From Siphonodentalium dalli (lineage: Eukaryota > Mollusca > Scaphopoda > Gadilida > Siphonodentaliidae): 64,000 nucleotides of DNA. Every line of letters begins with the position of its first letter. Position 1 is the stretch's first letter. The notes beneath the pieces are model-generated. The model had not been told where the DNA came from and made no database searches. It saw nothing but the letters and a program-made list of their open reading frames with translations. Below are positions 35,051 to 46,114 of the stretch, in pieces. The stretch lies in the NCBI GenBank assembly GCA_032622095.1, contig CP136063.1, positions 215,407,982-215,471,981 on the forward strand. Direction: 5' to 3'. The position numbers were made by a program, and so were the translations under genes.

Positions 35051-35472
35051 TGTGACCCGCCATATCAAATCCAGTCGTAAGCGGGATTTTTTTACCCTGT
35101 GCCAATGCATTCTCTTATATATGCGAGTCGACCATATACATTTTTTACAATTTTAATAATTTGTTCTTGTATTCTTTAACAATTTTATAATTTCACCCAT
35201 ACAGAGCCCCAGACAAACATGATCAGACGACACTCTTCTATATGCTTCTATATATGTGTGGGGCTCCATGCAGGGTAATGGATTTTTTTTTATTTTATGT
35301 CCTAAAAATTGTAAAAAACATTTATTTTTTTTAAATAACAAAAATTGGTTAGGCCAATACATTCTCTTATACATGCGAGGCGACCTATGGTCGACTCGTA
35401 TATATAAGAGAATGCATTGGCACAGGGTAAAAAAATCCCGACTTACGACTGGATTTGATATGGCGGGTCACA
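35051..35472. mobile_element. MITE type B with TA target duplication (422 bp)
   Basis: The terminal inverted repeats start TGTGACCCGCCATATCAAAT and run ~85 bp, through a GGGATTTTTTTACCCTG segment into the hairpin module. TA is present at 35049-35050 and 35473-35474. The left hairpin module is reduced to one arm (35101-35135) and the right is complete (35353-35421). The middle (TGGGGCTC, ATTTCACCCATACAGAGCCC) also occurs at 8700-8830. TA duplication suggests a Tc1/mariner-type mobiliser (inference). Confidence 0.85.
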
Positions 35473-35930
35473 TATTGCTAGGCAAAGATTGGTGGAAAAC
35501 GTGCCTTGATAAACAGTTACCTTCTGCGAGTCAGTACAATGCGATTACGCTTCCGTGTAATGTGACTTGGACAACATGGCAATTCCACACCCGCAGAAGA
35601 ATATACGCGCGAGGATTTGGTTATTGAAATTTGGCAGAGACACCCTAAAATAATAGGCTTGTTTTTGTTATGTCAGATCGACTTCAAAAATCTTGACATG
35701 AGGACCGCGGCTATATAGAGAAATAGTTGAGGCAGTGAGCATGAAAGAAGCGGAAATTTACTTAATTCCAAACGAACAGTTCAGTTCTGAAACTGAAACT
35801 TGAAACAACTAGTGCCAGAATGGTGCATGCTAGCTGCAAAAAACACAACAGGATACATCATGAGTCCACTCGTCGCGTTGTAAACTGTTGTCAACAGAGC
35901 ATTGCTCTAGGTTGGTCTTCGATTCGAATA

Positions 35931-36032
35931 GAATGATGTCCTAATCGATGTCTCTACATATTGTTTGCACCTTTGAAACGAGAATGATGTCATAATCGAT
36001 GTCTCTACATATTGTTTGCACCTTTGAAACGC
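35931..36032 (+). repeat. 51-bp tandem duplication
   Basis: GAATGATGTC(C/A)TAATCGATG and TCTCTACATATTGTTTGCAC plus CTTTGAAACG occur twice in a row with one or two differences, indicating recent duplication. Confidence 0.95.
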
Positions 36033-36520
36033 CTCCTTCGATTTTTCAGTACGAAAATATCCGACATGATGTCTCATTTATCGGATTAAATTAAACATAT
36101 AGTCGTTTCTAAACCGGGAAGCGCTGCGCGATATTACGGACTCTCACTATCACCTGCTGGCCTATTGTAAATTGATTTCGTCACATACCAACATGTTTTT
36201 TATTTGAATAAATTTCCCCGACATATTGATTCCATTGTGCTGTCAGTTCCAATTCACTGAGAAGAATCATAATTTCGCTGGAGTGAAACCGACAGTCATT
36301 GATGGAGAGTGGACAGAAATATCGAATCATTCTGTACAAGTCTATACAACTTACAGCCAACACGACCGGGGACGATTCGATAAAAGCAATGAGACATAAA
36401 GGTTCTTCTTTATCCACTATGACTCTTTGACTCTTCGGCAATCATTCGGCAATATTGATGTCTGTATGGAGAGTTTTAGTCGTTGATAGTGAATATATAT
36501 TTTTTGTGGGAGCGCGTCGC
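36033..36520. other. Unannotated stretch
   Basis: Contains an 86-codon minus-strand frame (36181-36441) with a rather protein-like composition but no recognised motif. It cannot be called a gene from this sequence alone. Confidence 0.35.
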
Positions 36521-36955
36521 GACGACTTTATTGGTCCTTCTCGTACCGTATCGCACATCCTTCCACATCGATTACTTCTCTGACGGTTTAATGAATTGAT
36601 GGCTGAGATATCTAAATTCCCGTGTATTGCGATAATCTCGTGGTGGAATTCATCTAAATTCTTGTATATCGTGATAGTCTCTGGTTAGATTTTACCGATT
36701 TGCTATATATAAAAGCATGCACAGTCTGTATCGTAGAAAAAAAATCAAAGAGAATGATTGGTCTTCAAAGACTATTAAACAATGGAAGCCCGGTGGCTCA
36801 GTCGTTATGTTGTCTAGAGCTTGACGATGTCATACGCCGTCCAGAAATGTCGAGGCTGGTTCGAGGAGTGGGGATTTGTGTTCCGTGCAAATCAAGATAG
36901 CATACCCTGATGTGGGTTTCTGAACAAAATTGTCTTTTTTTTACCAGAGGTCGGT
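36521..36955 (+). repeat. ~440-bp tandem duplication with tRNA-like head, copy 1
   Basis: Aligns over its length with 37052-37495 at roughly 85% identity (GACGACTTTATTGGT, CACATCCTTCCACATCGATT, ACTTCTCTGACGGTTTAATG). Near 36787 it contains GCCCGGTGGCTCAGTCG (box A-like), and near 36856 GGCTGGTTCGAGGAG (box B-like), so the duplicated unit includes a tRNA-derived SINE head. A downstream GGTTTATTTTGGGTTTATAT resembles the SINE tails at 43711 and 36. Confidence 0.75.
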
Positions 36956-37051
36956 GTGGTGTGGTTTATTTTGGGTTTATATCGTTGTTACAGTAGTTGC
37001 CTTATCAACTGGGCCAGCGGGGGTCCCTAGTATATAGACAGTTGTACAGAC

Positions 37052-37495
37052 GACGACTTTATTGGTTCTCGCATCGTATCGCACATCCTTCCACATCGAT
37101 TACTTCTCTGACGGTTTAATGAATTGATGGCTGGGATATCTAAATTCCCGTATATCGCGATAGTCTCGTGGCGGAATCATCTGAATTCTTGTATATCGCG
37201 ATAGTCTCTAGACGGATTTGACCGATTTGCTATTAAAAGACATCGTCCGCTGTGCTGTCTGTAACGTAAAAACAATTCATATAGAGTATATACGATTGTT
37301 CTTCTAAGACTACTAAACAAATGAAGCCCGGTGGCTCAGTCGGCATGGTGTATAGAGCTTGATGATGTCAAAAGACGCCCAGAAATGTCGAAGCTGTTTC
37401 GATGAGTGGGGATTTGTGTTCCATTCAAATTAAAGGGGGGATAACCTGATTCGGGTTTCTGAACAAGATTGTCAGATGTTTACAAGAGGCCGGCA
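37052..37495 (+). repeat. ~440-bp tandem duplication with tRNA-like head, copy 2
   Basis: Second copy of 36521-36955. GCCCGGTGGCTCAGTCGGCA at ~37328 keeps a better box A, while the box B-like GAAGCTGTTTCGATGAG is more decayed. The two copies are separated by about 95 bp. Confidence 0.75.
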
Positions 37496-37534
37496 TTGAC
37501 GTTTATATCAATGCGCTAAGTTATTACGTCACTG

Positions 37535-38055
37535 CACTCTTAGAACAAATGTGTATAAATACTACACAAAATGTGTTACATTTGATCTTAAACAAAATTG
37601 TGTAGAAATGACACATGACATATAATTATTAAATATGTCGGTGGAATATCATCAACGTTGAATATGATTGAATATGTGAGTGTATCATAGTTATTAGATG
37701 AAATGTGTTATTTGGAGACACAAAACTCGTAAAGGCTACCACAGAACAAACAATTGGCAGCAGCTTTAAACTTTGTTATACACTATGTTTGTGTAAAAAC
37801 TAAATAACACATAATTGTGTAGCACAAAATTTTAAAGCAGCTGCCAATTTTGTATTATGGCAGCTTTTACGAGGTTTATGTCTCAAATAGAAAGTATTTC
37901 ATCTATTAAATATAATATACTCACATATTCACTCATATTCAATGTTGAGAAAATTCCGACGACACATTTATGTCATGATGCATTCTACACAATTTTGTTT
38001 AAGATCAAATGTAACACATATTGTGTAGTATTTATACACATTTGTTCTAAGAGTG
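37535..38055. mobile_element. 521-bp palindromic element
   Basis: Ends CACTCTTAGAACAAATGTGT and its inverted copy ACACATTTGTTCTAAGAGTG. The whole length folds back through CATTTGATCTTAAACAAAAT, TGTGTAG and GGCAGCAGCTTTAAA…TTTAAAGCAGCTGCC. A shorter relative is at 22256-22592. The terminal CACTCTTAGAAC is shared with the 1.2-kb element at 10989. The 106-codon frame at 37857-38177 crosses the element end and is not a gene. Confidence 0.9.
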
Positions 38056-38221
38056 TGTGCGTGTCGATAATACACGTGTGTCTTACTAATATTATGATTC
38101 CAGATTTAGGGGCTAATTATGTGATAAAAACAAATATTGTACATTTGAAGCGACCAGTTAATGAGCATCAAACATGAAGACAACGATCCATATAGTTGAT
38201 CTGATTTAGTATATATATAGA

Positions 38222-38601
38222 GGAGTCATTATCAACGACTCGACCATGTCCGCTTCGCTGAGGAAATAACTTCTTCCATAAATAGAAACCATATTTTCGC
38301 AATGCTACAACATACGACCCTGGTAATAAGGCGATGTTCGTGATTCGTTGACGCATAGATGTGAATGGAGCAAAATGTATTTCCGCATGCAAGTACCAGA
38401 CTTAATCATGCATTAAATAGTGATAAATAGTAATAAATAGCAATAAATAGTTCGTTTAACAGACGCGTCTCCCAGCCAACAGACGTTTTTACCGGTATTA
38501 TGCACATGGTCAATCACGTAATTGAAATAGACCAGCAGATATTGTTTCTATTTATGGAAGAGGTTATTTCCTCAGTGAGGAAATGGCTGATAATGAGACA
38601 G
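38222..38601. mobile_element. Fold-back element with ~65-bp arms and internal microsatellite
   Basis: The left arm, TCATTATCA…GAGGAAATAAC(T)TCTTCCATAAATAGAAAC (38226-38290), is inverted at 38540-38601. The loop contains ATAAATAGTGATAAATAGTA-type repeats (38413-38451). No target duplication was identified. Confidence 0.75.
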
Positions 38602-39307
38602 GACTGGGGTATCACGAACGTAACCGGCTGTGCAACAAAATACTGCACAGAGTAACAATAAATCGTGACCTTCGCGTGCTTTGGAAACATTCATCACGGC
38701 CTATATTTCACAGACCGGGATCGCTCGTGTTTCTTCACGCAATTTCAATAAGTGCGCAAATTCTCATCGAATGAATTTTCCGGAATCGTGGGTGACCTGG
38801 TGTAGAGGTCAACAATCCCCAGCCCCGTCACGGCCAATTCACCATCACCGTGATTGAGTTAGACTCTCTAAGGAGAGTTCCACCTAAACTGAACGTGTCA
38901 GCCATCGCTATATCGGTGAATTACTATATAATATAATGGATTATACATCATTGGTATATATAATGTTTGTAAGTGATCTCTTTATTGTCATTGTGACGCG
39001 ATAGCTTGTCACCTCTGTTTCTGTCACTTGGGTATATATATACGTCCTGTGTGAATATACGTCAAGTCCAAGTACAACCATTTCACGTTCTTGTAAACCT
39101 ATTTTTATACTCAGGTTGTAACAAAAAGCGTGTAATTACTACATTCAATGTTATAGGTTTAGTATACGGTTTAATTTATTTGCGGTTTATCGTTGTTTGT
39201 TGGGTTATAATCACACACCCTCTAATTAGCACCCGTAAGAATCAGTACAAATCGCCATACGGTTTACAAGAACTTTTCCGAAGTTCGTGATCCAATAACT
39301 GAAGTAT
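38602..39307. other. Unannotated stretch
   Basis: No gene recognised. A GGTTTAATTTATTTGCGGTT segment at ~39168 resembles the 3' tail of the SINEs at 36 and 43711 (inverse orientation) without any body. Confidence 0.35.
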
Positions 39308-39453
39308 ACACTTCATAAAAAGCGATGAACCACCTACATTACTTCAAACCGATCATGTGCACGCGCCCACTGCGTGTTGTACACTTCATAAAAAGATATG
39401 AACAACCTACGTCTCTTCAAGAAGATCATGTGCACGCGCTCGTTGTGTATTGT
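39308..39453 (+). repeat. 73-bp tandem duplication
   Basis: ACACTTCATAAAAAG(C/A), GAACNACCTAC, CTTCAANNNGATCATGTGCACGCGC and GTGT(T/A)(G/T)T occur twice in tandem with about 85% identity. Confidence 0.85.
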
Positions 39454-40484
39454 TATTGGGAAGCTGTGGAATTTGAACAATATGTTATTTTATTTATTTT
39501 AATTATATTCGATTATATATGGACTCAACCACCCCCCCCCCCCCATACAAATCCAAGATACTAGGTTTATACTTATACCTTATTTTTACTATATATTGAC
39601 ACACTATAAAATACCGCAAGGTAGACTGCTCTGGACACCATTAGTGAAGTTTTCCACTACCGACGTCCAAGACAGGGGTACCTATATTGTAGGCCATGGA
39701 TACGCACATCGCCGCATCCCCCTGCTCATATTCTATGGGTATTATAAAACACATGCGGGATTGGAACCTAAACCAGTTTTAGCAACTAACACAAATACAA
39801 GTAAATATAAATATAGAAAGGAGACATTCCCATGATTTATTAACTGCATGGCAGTCCTCAAGATCGGAAGTTCCTATTATACGTTAGTTGAAACAGGGGC
39901 ATCTTTTCAGACCGCTCGAATCTTGTAACATGAAAATAGTGAAAACAACAAGACGAACAGAAATTCCTATCACAACAAGACAATGTTTATATTGAGTTTT
40001 TATTCGTGTTCTGTGCTTTTCTGGGATTAATTATTCTCCGAGATGTTTATGACTCCAACTAAAAGCGACACCAAAAACCGAGATACCACACAGAACACCT
40101 GGCATTATTACAAACAGTCGCACTAGATACATCTCACGTGGGTGCGATATTGGCAAACAGCGCATCATAAAAAAATTCTGTGAGAACCTAAAACGTTGCG
40201 ATAATTCCCCTAATAAAATACACGAAGCTAATCAATTTTATTGTCGAAACTTTTGTTAAAGGGCAATTACAAAAGAAACAGTAAACTGGCGAAGGCTAAT
40301 AAAATATTACTTCAATTTGGTCTTCCGAGCTCTATCTCTGATTCAGCGGCCCGAGAGGTCAAATTGCCCTGTTAGAAGATGAGCTTTGATAACCGTCTAA
40401 TTAAACTGTGGTTGTTTGAAGTTCCAGAAGTTCTATCATACCATTGAATTTGTTGCTTCCGATATACTAAAACACGTTCCTGTG
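39454..40484. other. Unannotated stretch with poly-C
   Basis: C13 run at 39532-39544. No coding or repeat structure otherwise. Confidence 0.4.
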
Positions 40485-40580
40485 GCTCAATCGGTTAGGT
40501 ACATGTATATCGAGCGTCAAGTCGTTGATGAGCTCAGAACACACGAAGCTGGTTAGAATCTTATTCGGGGACCAACCAAG
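40485..40580 (+). mobile_element. tRNA-like SINE head fragment
   Basis: TGTGGCTCAATCGGTTAGGT is an almost perfect box A region, identical over 13 bases to the SINE at 57655. A weak box B-like GCTGGTTAGAATCTTATTC follows 50 bp later. No SINE body or tail is recognisable downstream. Confidence 0.5.
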
Positions 40581-40984
40581 AGGTTTCAAATTGGGAGGTC
40601 ACTACTCCCCATTTGGATATGAGAGACAAGTGGACTGTTATTAGGGAGAACAATGGCTGACGTTCAATTCACACCACAACATCACCCGTCAATGATCCAA
40701 TTAATAAGTATTATGCAACAAAGGAACCCATTTATAAAACCATTATGGTGAATAAGAACACCATTATAATCAGTAAATATTTACTTGAAATATGTTGTGG
40801 GACATAATATGTCCCAACAACACATTTAAAGTATATATTTACTGGTTTATGAGAGAGGTCACTTCTTCCTGGGACAAAAATAGGGAGAAGTGGCACATTT
40901 TATGCAGAGATGTCTCACAAGTCGCCATCTATAGGCTGGTTCTTGACCTGAATGACCGCCAAAAATATTCTTATTGAGTATAAC

Positions 40985-41245
40985 GGATGTCCAACGGGTC
41001 GATGAACTCTTTATATACGTATCGCGTGATGTTCCGATTTCCTCGTAAAATTAACCCTCTCTTTGTGCGCGTGAAAACCACCGAACTCAGAAAATATCTG
41101 ACAAACTTATCCAGATACACAAATAAGGTAATCTTCCCTGCATGTGCATTGATTATAAATCCGCCCTTATCGGGAATCAAATCAGCTTCGCTATCGCTGC
41201 ATTGGTGCATCTTGCCAACTGAGCCACCGGTGACCCCATAAAAGG
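40985..41245 (-). mobile_element. tRNA-derived SINE, tail missing
   Basis: On the minus strand it begins GGTCACCGGTGGCTCAGTTG (box A). About 45 bases on is TGATTTGATTCCCG (box B-like), then TTATTTGTGTATCTGGATAA, GTTTGTCAGA and a TTCGGTGGTTTTCACGCG core. The last three match the bodies of the SINEs at 36-290, 43711-43985 and 45057-45215. The overlapping 84- and 115-codon frames are therefore not genes. Confidence 0.7.
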
Positions 41246-42334
41246 GACGTAATTTAGTAATCAACCCAAAACAAAATTGTGCACAAACATGCTGCACGTT
41301 TCGGATAATAATGGCCAAAACAATAGATTGTTAACGACAACAGATAAATATTACGAATATGGTACTACGTCACTAGTATATGTGTTCTTTATATTAGTTG
41401 TCGTTTTCCTTATTCGTTTTACAGGATTGCAGGTTTGGACTTTCAACACAACTCACAAATACATGATATAGTAAGTAATAAGTTAGCGATCGTTTCTCAG
41501 CTCCTCAATGTGGGGGCTGACTCTGAGATTATGTCCTTAAATTGTGATCGCCATGTGGCCTTAATTTTATATATTAGTTGCAATCAAATCAGTCGTCGTC
41601 GTGAAGCAAGGGACGCTTGTGAAACACAAAGCGCTAAGCTTCGACCTGATAATAGCATAATTCATAATACAGCATAATTCAGTACAAAATAATCACCGCA
41701 CGCAGTCCGGTAATCCCCTTACTGCGAAAAGGTTTTTGGACCGTCCGAAAAAAATATACAACAAATGGCTATTCGTTATAATTATCTGTTATCAAAATGC
41801 AAAAGATGTCTAATGATACATATACATGTACACGTATCTCCACAATTCATGACTTTCGTTATCGTCAGTGTCATTGCATGCATACAGCAGTCATTAACCG
41901 ACATAGATGGGACTAGATATATAGATCTTGCACGAGCACGTATTATAGGTCGACGTATCTTAAACTTATCAAATGCGCATCGCGTGATTCAGACACGAAT
42001 TTGAAATTCAAATGACGATTATTCACAGTCACACGCCATATTAAATGTCACAGGCCAATAGCAGGTATGAACCCAGGCATAGGTGCCGTGTCGATGCGAA
42101 ACTACACAAATAGCTTAACTTCAGGGATATCAGTTTAAAGCAATTAACGGGCGTGTAATACACCTCACTGACAAAACTAAAGAAGTTCGATCAGAATTTT
42201 TGTGAAGGAGGTATAGAATGACAATGGTGACTATAGTCTGTAAACATGGGTTGTGTGGGATTGTGTGCATGGTATGGCATCTATATCATGCCATGAAGCT
42301 CTATACTCTGGCTAAGACGGAGAAATTTATAACA
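41246..42334. other. Unannotated stretch
   Basis: No recognised gene or repeat; the short open frames show no motif. Confidence 0.4.
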
Positions 42335-43350
42335 TCGAAATATTATGTACTTGTTCGGGTGCGTGAAACTGATAAGTCAGTATCAAGGCGCTATATGGAA
42401 TCCTATTACGGCCACTTGCTAATGGCGCTTTCGGCGCTTTCGGCGCGATGCGCCGAAAGCGCCGAAAGCGACAAAAAGTGCGCCATTAGTAACGCGCCGA
42501 AAGCGCCGAAAGCGACAAAAAGTGCGCCGTAACGGCGCACTATTTGTCGCTTTCGGCGCTTTCGGCGCTTTCGGCGCGGTGCGCCGAAAGCGACAAAATG
42601 TGCGCCATTAGCGTTATTTCGGCGCGCGCCGAAAGCGCCGAAAGCGACAAAAAGTGCGCCGATCGGCGCACATTTTGTCGCTTTCGGCGCTTTCGGCGCT
42701 TTCGGCGCGCGCCGAAACAACGCTAATGGCGCACTTTTTGTCGCTTTCGGCGCGCGCGCCGAAAGCGCCGAAAGCGACAAAAAGTGCGCCGATCGGCGCA
42801 CATTTTGTCGCTTTCGGCGCTTTCGGCGCTTTCGGCGCGCGCCGAAACAACGCTAATGGCGCACTTTTTGTCGCTTTCGGCGCGCGCGCCGAAAGCGCCG
42901 AAAGCGACAAAAAGTGCGCCGATCGGCGCACATTTTGTCGCTTTCGGCGCTTTCGGCGCGATGCGCCGAAAGCGACAAAAAGTGCGCCGAAAGCGCCATT
43001 AGCAAGTGGCCGTAATAGGATTCCATAAGGCGCTATGCCAACTGGAAGAATGTACTATTCCACTAACATCGCCGAAAAATCTGAAGCAAATCGACCGTAC
43101 CACTCCATAGAAAACATCGTCTGAACTACGATCAGATTCAAAATATTTACTATACGATTCGGGACGCATCTATCGGCGATAAACTAACGAAAACGATTTC
43201 GCCATCGAGAGTCACTGCATTTAATTAATATATAAGAATGACGGTGTATATTGTCAATTTGGATATAATATTTGTAAAAATTACTACTTTGAACAAGATT
43301 ATTCTCCATTTATATTTGATCACCTTACGGAGTGTTTCATATCACTTTAA
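42335..43350 (+). repeat. ~390-bp dispersed duplicate, copy carrying an insertion
   Basis: Outside the fold-back element, the sequence (ACTTGTTCGGGTGCGTGAAA, CTAACATCGCCGAAAA, AGAAAACATCGTCTGAACTA, GCATTTAATTAATATAT, CAAGATTATTCTCCATTTAT) matches 46988-47368. The latter lacks the insertion, so it serves as an unoccupied comparison site. Confidence 0.8.
42395..43026. mobile_element. 632-bp fold-back element 2 (multi-hairpin)
   Basis: The terminal 43-44 bases, starting ATGGAATCCTATTACGGCCA, are a perfect inverted repeat. The interior consists of alternating GCGCCGAAAGCG / CGCTTTCGGCGC words joined by GACAAAAAGTGCGCC and ACGCTAATGGCGCAC. It includes a 130-bp unit repeated in tandem (about 42654-42784 and 42784-42914). 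AAGGCGCTAT flanks both sides exactly (42385-42394 and 43027-43036), and the related locus at 47.0 kb has the site once without the element. No transposase. A target duplication of ~10 bp is compatible with Mutator-like elements (family knowledge; inference). Open frames up to 131 codons are repeat artefacts. Confidence 0.92.
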
Positions 43351-43710
43351 CGTAGGTAATATATTTCTCAGTTAAAACCTGTTCCTTGAAACTGCAATTC
43401 ACAGTTGTAGATGAAGGTCACAAGCAGCCCAAGGACCAAGTTCGCTTAAAATTGCACAATTTTCCCCAGGGGTAATCTGTTCATATGTATCGCGATATTG
43501 GCTCACAAAAGTCGCCTAAAGCATAAAATCTCGAGCTGTGACCTTCACCTGCTGAAAATTACAACATGTGCATTACAAAAGAACAGGTATTGACAAAGAA
43601 ATATATCAGTTGTGTCAGGTTTTTATTATACGTTATAAAGTTCCACGTCAGTCATTGTCTTGATATCCAAAATATGAATCCAAATAAAACAAAAACTTTA
43701 GTAATTGTTT
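43351..43710. other. Unannotated stretch
   Basis: AGATGAAGGTCACA and TGTGACCTTCACCT (43410-43553) form a widely spaced inverted pair. Nothing else recognised. Confidence 0.4.
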
Positions 43711-43985
43711 AGTTTATTTGGGGTTTATCGTCATTTCAGCCGTTAGATCATATCACGATGTCGACAGTTTTGTGATGGGGGAAAGGCAGCTCACAAGGTT
43801 AGTTTTACCGGGAAATAACGCAGTGGCGCGTTGAAACCACCGACACCTGAAATTAACTGACACACTTGCACAGTTACATTATTCATGTTAGATCCAATTT
43901 GCGTGGACGACAAATCCGCGCTAAATTGGATTCGAACCAGTTCCACGTATGATGAACTGAGCCATGCACCTTACAAACTCAGACA
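43711..43985 (-). mobile_element. tRNA-derived SINE (best preserved of one subfamily)
   Basis: On the minus strand it begins with a tRNA-like head: GGTGCATGGCTCAGTTCATC (box A) and ACTGGTTCGAATCC (box B) about 30 bases on. Then come the body TAACTGTGCAAGTGTGTCAG and TGTCGGTGGTTTCAACGCG, and a tail with CATCGTGATATGATCTAACG and GATAAACCCCAAATAAACTA. The tail block (GTCGTGATATGGCC-type, followed by 'GCTGAAA…AAAC') is shared with the other subfamily at 57655 and 59790. SINEs use LINE machinery in trans (established). Confidence 0.8.
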
Positions 43986-45056
43986 CTGTGGTCCCGAAAC
44001 TTGGCTAACTGCATGCACCCCATTGCACCATACCAAACTCCCAAGTTCGCATAATTCCTCAAGCATTCCAACTGTGGAAATATCCAACCTGACAGATTGC
44101 CGTTTCAGACAAAAAATTTGAATAAAGTAGAAAAATATGCTACTGTTGGTCTAAACATAACAAATTCCCCACAAATTACAGGTTGGAAAATCAAAAAATA
44201 AGAACAAGTTCAACCAATATATGTATATATGTGGTGTAAAATTTCGAACTAATGTTATGCCAGTCATGAACTTCCCAGCTGTTGAAACTTTGGACCAAAG
44301 TTGGGGATAGACACCCCCAAAACCCCTGACATAAGTCCCTGCACATAAATCACCAACACTCGACTTGGCATACATTTATTTATCATAGAGATATTATGGT
44401 TGCATTTATCCCGAGACGGTATACATGTACGAAGCTTTACGCGCTATACGATACACATTTCGAAATACCAAGCTCCCTGCTATTCCCCTTATATGTTAAG
44501 GCATCAGGATTCAGCAACCATCGACGCAAAGTCGCAAACTGCAAGGCAGAGTTATATCCCCTCGCTACGCTGGTCTGACCACCGCCATCAAGTGTACATC
44601 ACGTAAAGAACTCCTACATAATTTATTCAAGGCTTTTTGTCAGTTACAAATCATTTTGATTTGATCCGGCCAATTTACAAATGAATATAGACAGTTCAGT
44701 TTCTAAGAATAATGCATAAATAAAGACAAAAAGTCAAATAAAAAATGTAACATTTCCTTACATTGTGTATACGTAATGGTAGTGTTCCGATCCGCGTATT
44801 GAGGGGACTGAAACCTACATTGCAGTCTGGGTTTCCTTAGCCGGATAATGTATATTATACTACATATATGATAAGCGTTACGCGCTATACGAGTTTCGAC
44901 ATCCCAAGCTCCCTGGTATTCCCCCGAGCCACTATACGAAAGCGCACTCTGGCCATCCGAAACACCACCGCACCCACAAATATACAAATACACAACTCGT
45001 TATAACGATTTAAAATCGTTATATAACGACTTCCAACAACTCGTTATAACTACTTC
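43986..45056. other. Old dispersed repeats, no gene
   Basis: ACAAACTCAGACACTGTGGT and CCCGAAACTTGG occur here (43975-44005) and at 45193-45225, next to two SINE copies, so SINE and flank were probably duplicated together. The 44400-44490 segment (TACGCGCTATACGA, CAAGCTCCCTG(C/G)TATTCCCC) is repeated at 44875-44935. A small inverted repeat, ACTCGTTATAACGATTTAAA / ATCGTTATATAACGAC, is at 44995-45035. Confidence 0.5.
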
Positions 45057-45215
45057 CATGCAAGGGAAATAACGCAGTTGCGCGTTGAAACCACTGACAC
45101 CCGAAATTAACTGACACACTTGCACAGTTACATTATTCAGGGTAGATCCATCCATCTCCACAAATGATGGCCTAATGAGCCACTCACCTTACAAACTCAG
45201 ACACTGTGGTCCCGA
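45057..45215 (-). mobile_element. tRNA-derived SINE, tail missing
   Basis: GAAATAACGCAGTTGCGCGT, TGAAACCACTGACACC and AACTGACACACTTGCACAGT match the body of the copy at 43711-43985 almost exactly. The head is shortened (GGTGAGTGGCTCATTAGGCC on the minus strand) and lacks box B. The tail block is absent. Confidence 0.7.
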
Positions 45216-46114
45216 AACTTGGTTAACTGATACACATAAGCAGGGGTGTGGCTAGAAGGTCTCCTTTGGAATTGTTGGAAGTCGTCATAACGAGTTGTGT
45301 ATTTGTATATTTGAGGTGCGGTTGTGTTTCGGATGGCCCTAATGCGCTTTCGTGGGGCCACATCTCTATGGATGTCAAGGCAACCGCAACCACCGACATG
45401 GTCTCGCCACAGAGCATCACATCTTATAAAGAGCTATTATAATGTTCTGCATTTGGTATATTATTTGCATATTAAAGAGCGTAATTCTTATACCCGTGCG
45501 CTCATATTCATCTTCATTGCATCTGTTTCTTATAAGTGAAAGTAATATTGTGGGTTATGATTAATGCCGTTTGAATCATAGGTCCCTGGCACAACATTTG
45601 TCATTACAATATAAGTACTATAAACACAGGTATATCAGTGTTATGACTATAATTTTGTGCCATGCAGGGACATGTGGTTTGAATGTGTTTGGTTTGTAAC
45701 AAATCGGGATATGAAATGGCCGTTAGCTTGATCTGTTCAACATATACGTGACAGATTCATCTCCATAAATCCCAGAATTCACTAATCGAATGGGTTGTTT
45801 GGTCGTCCCCACATGCCTTGCATTCTGCATCGATGGTGGCAGAAAAAAACATAATTACGCCGTGCATATAAAACTGGTGTTATGGCGGCAATGAATGTTA
45901 TCTGTATTCAGCGTCATCACAGATGGCTAATTGGACAAATCTACAACAAGGCCAGAAATTACTCTCAGTTTTCATTCCGATAACATCACCCTTTAACTCC
46001 CAAGAGTAGCGCACTTGAAATAATACTCATTCAACCAATATCATCCCTCGGTGGGAGGCACAAAGGATCCAATCAGGGTCCTTGGGTTTTTTTCCAATCA
46101 CTTTCCGCACTTAT
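45216..46114. other. Unannotated stretch
   Basis: No gene or repeat recognised; short frames only. Confidence 0.35.

Noticed and set aside
36181-36441. 86-codon minus-strand frame with ordinary composition
   Set aside because: No domain, start context or splice signals could be identified; kept only as a remark.
40971-41318. 115-codon minus-strand frame and 84-codon plus-strand frame
   Set aside because: They overlap a recognisable SINE head and body, so a coding role is unlikely.
42406-43028. Several 70-130-codon Ala/Lys/Ser-rich frames on both strands
   Set aside because: They are translations of the palindromic GCGCCGAAAGCG words of a fold-back element; the same peptide recurs with the 130-bp period.
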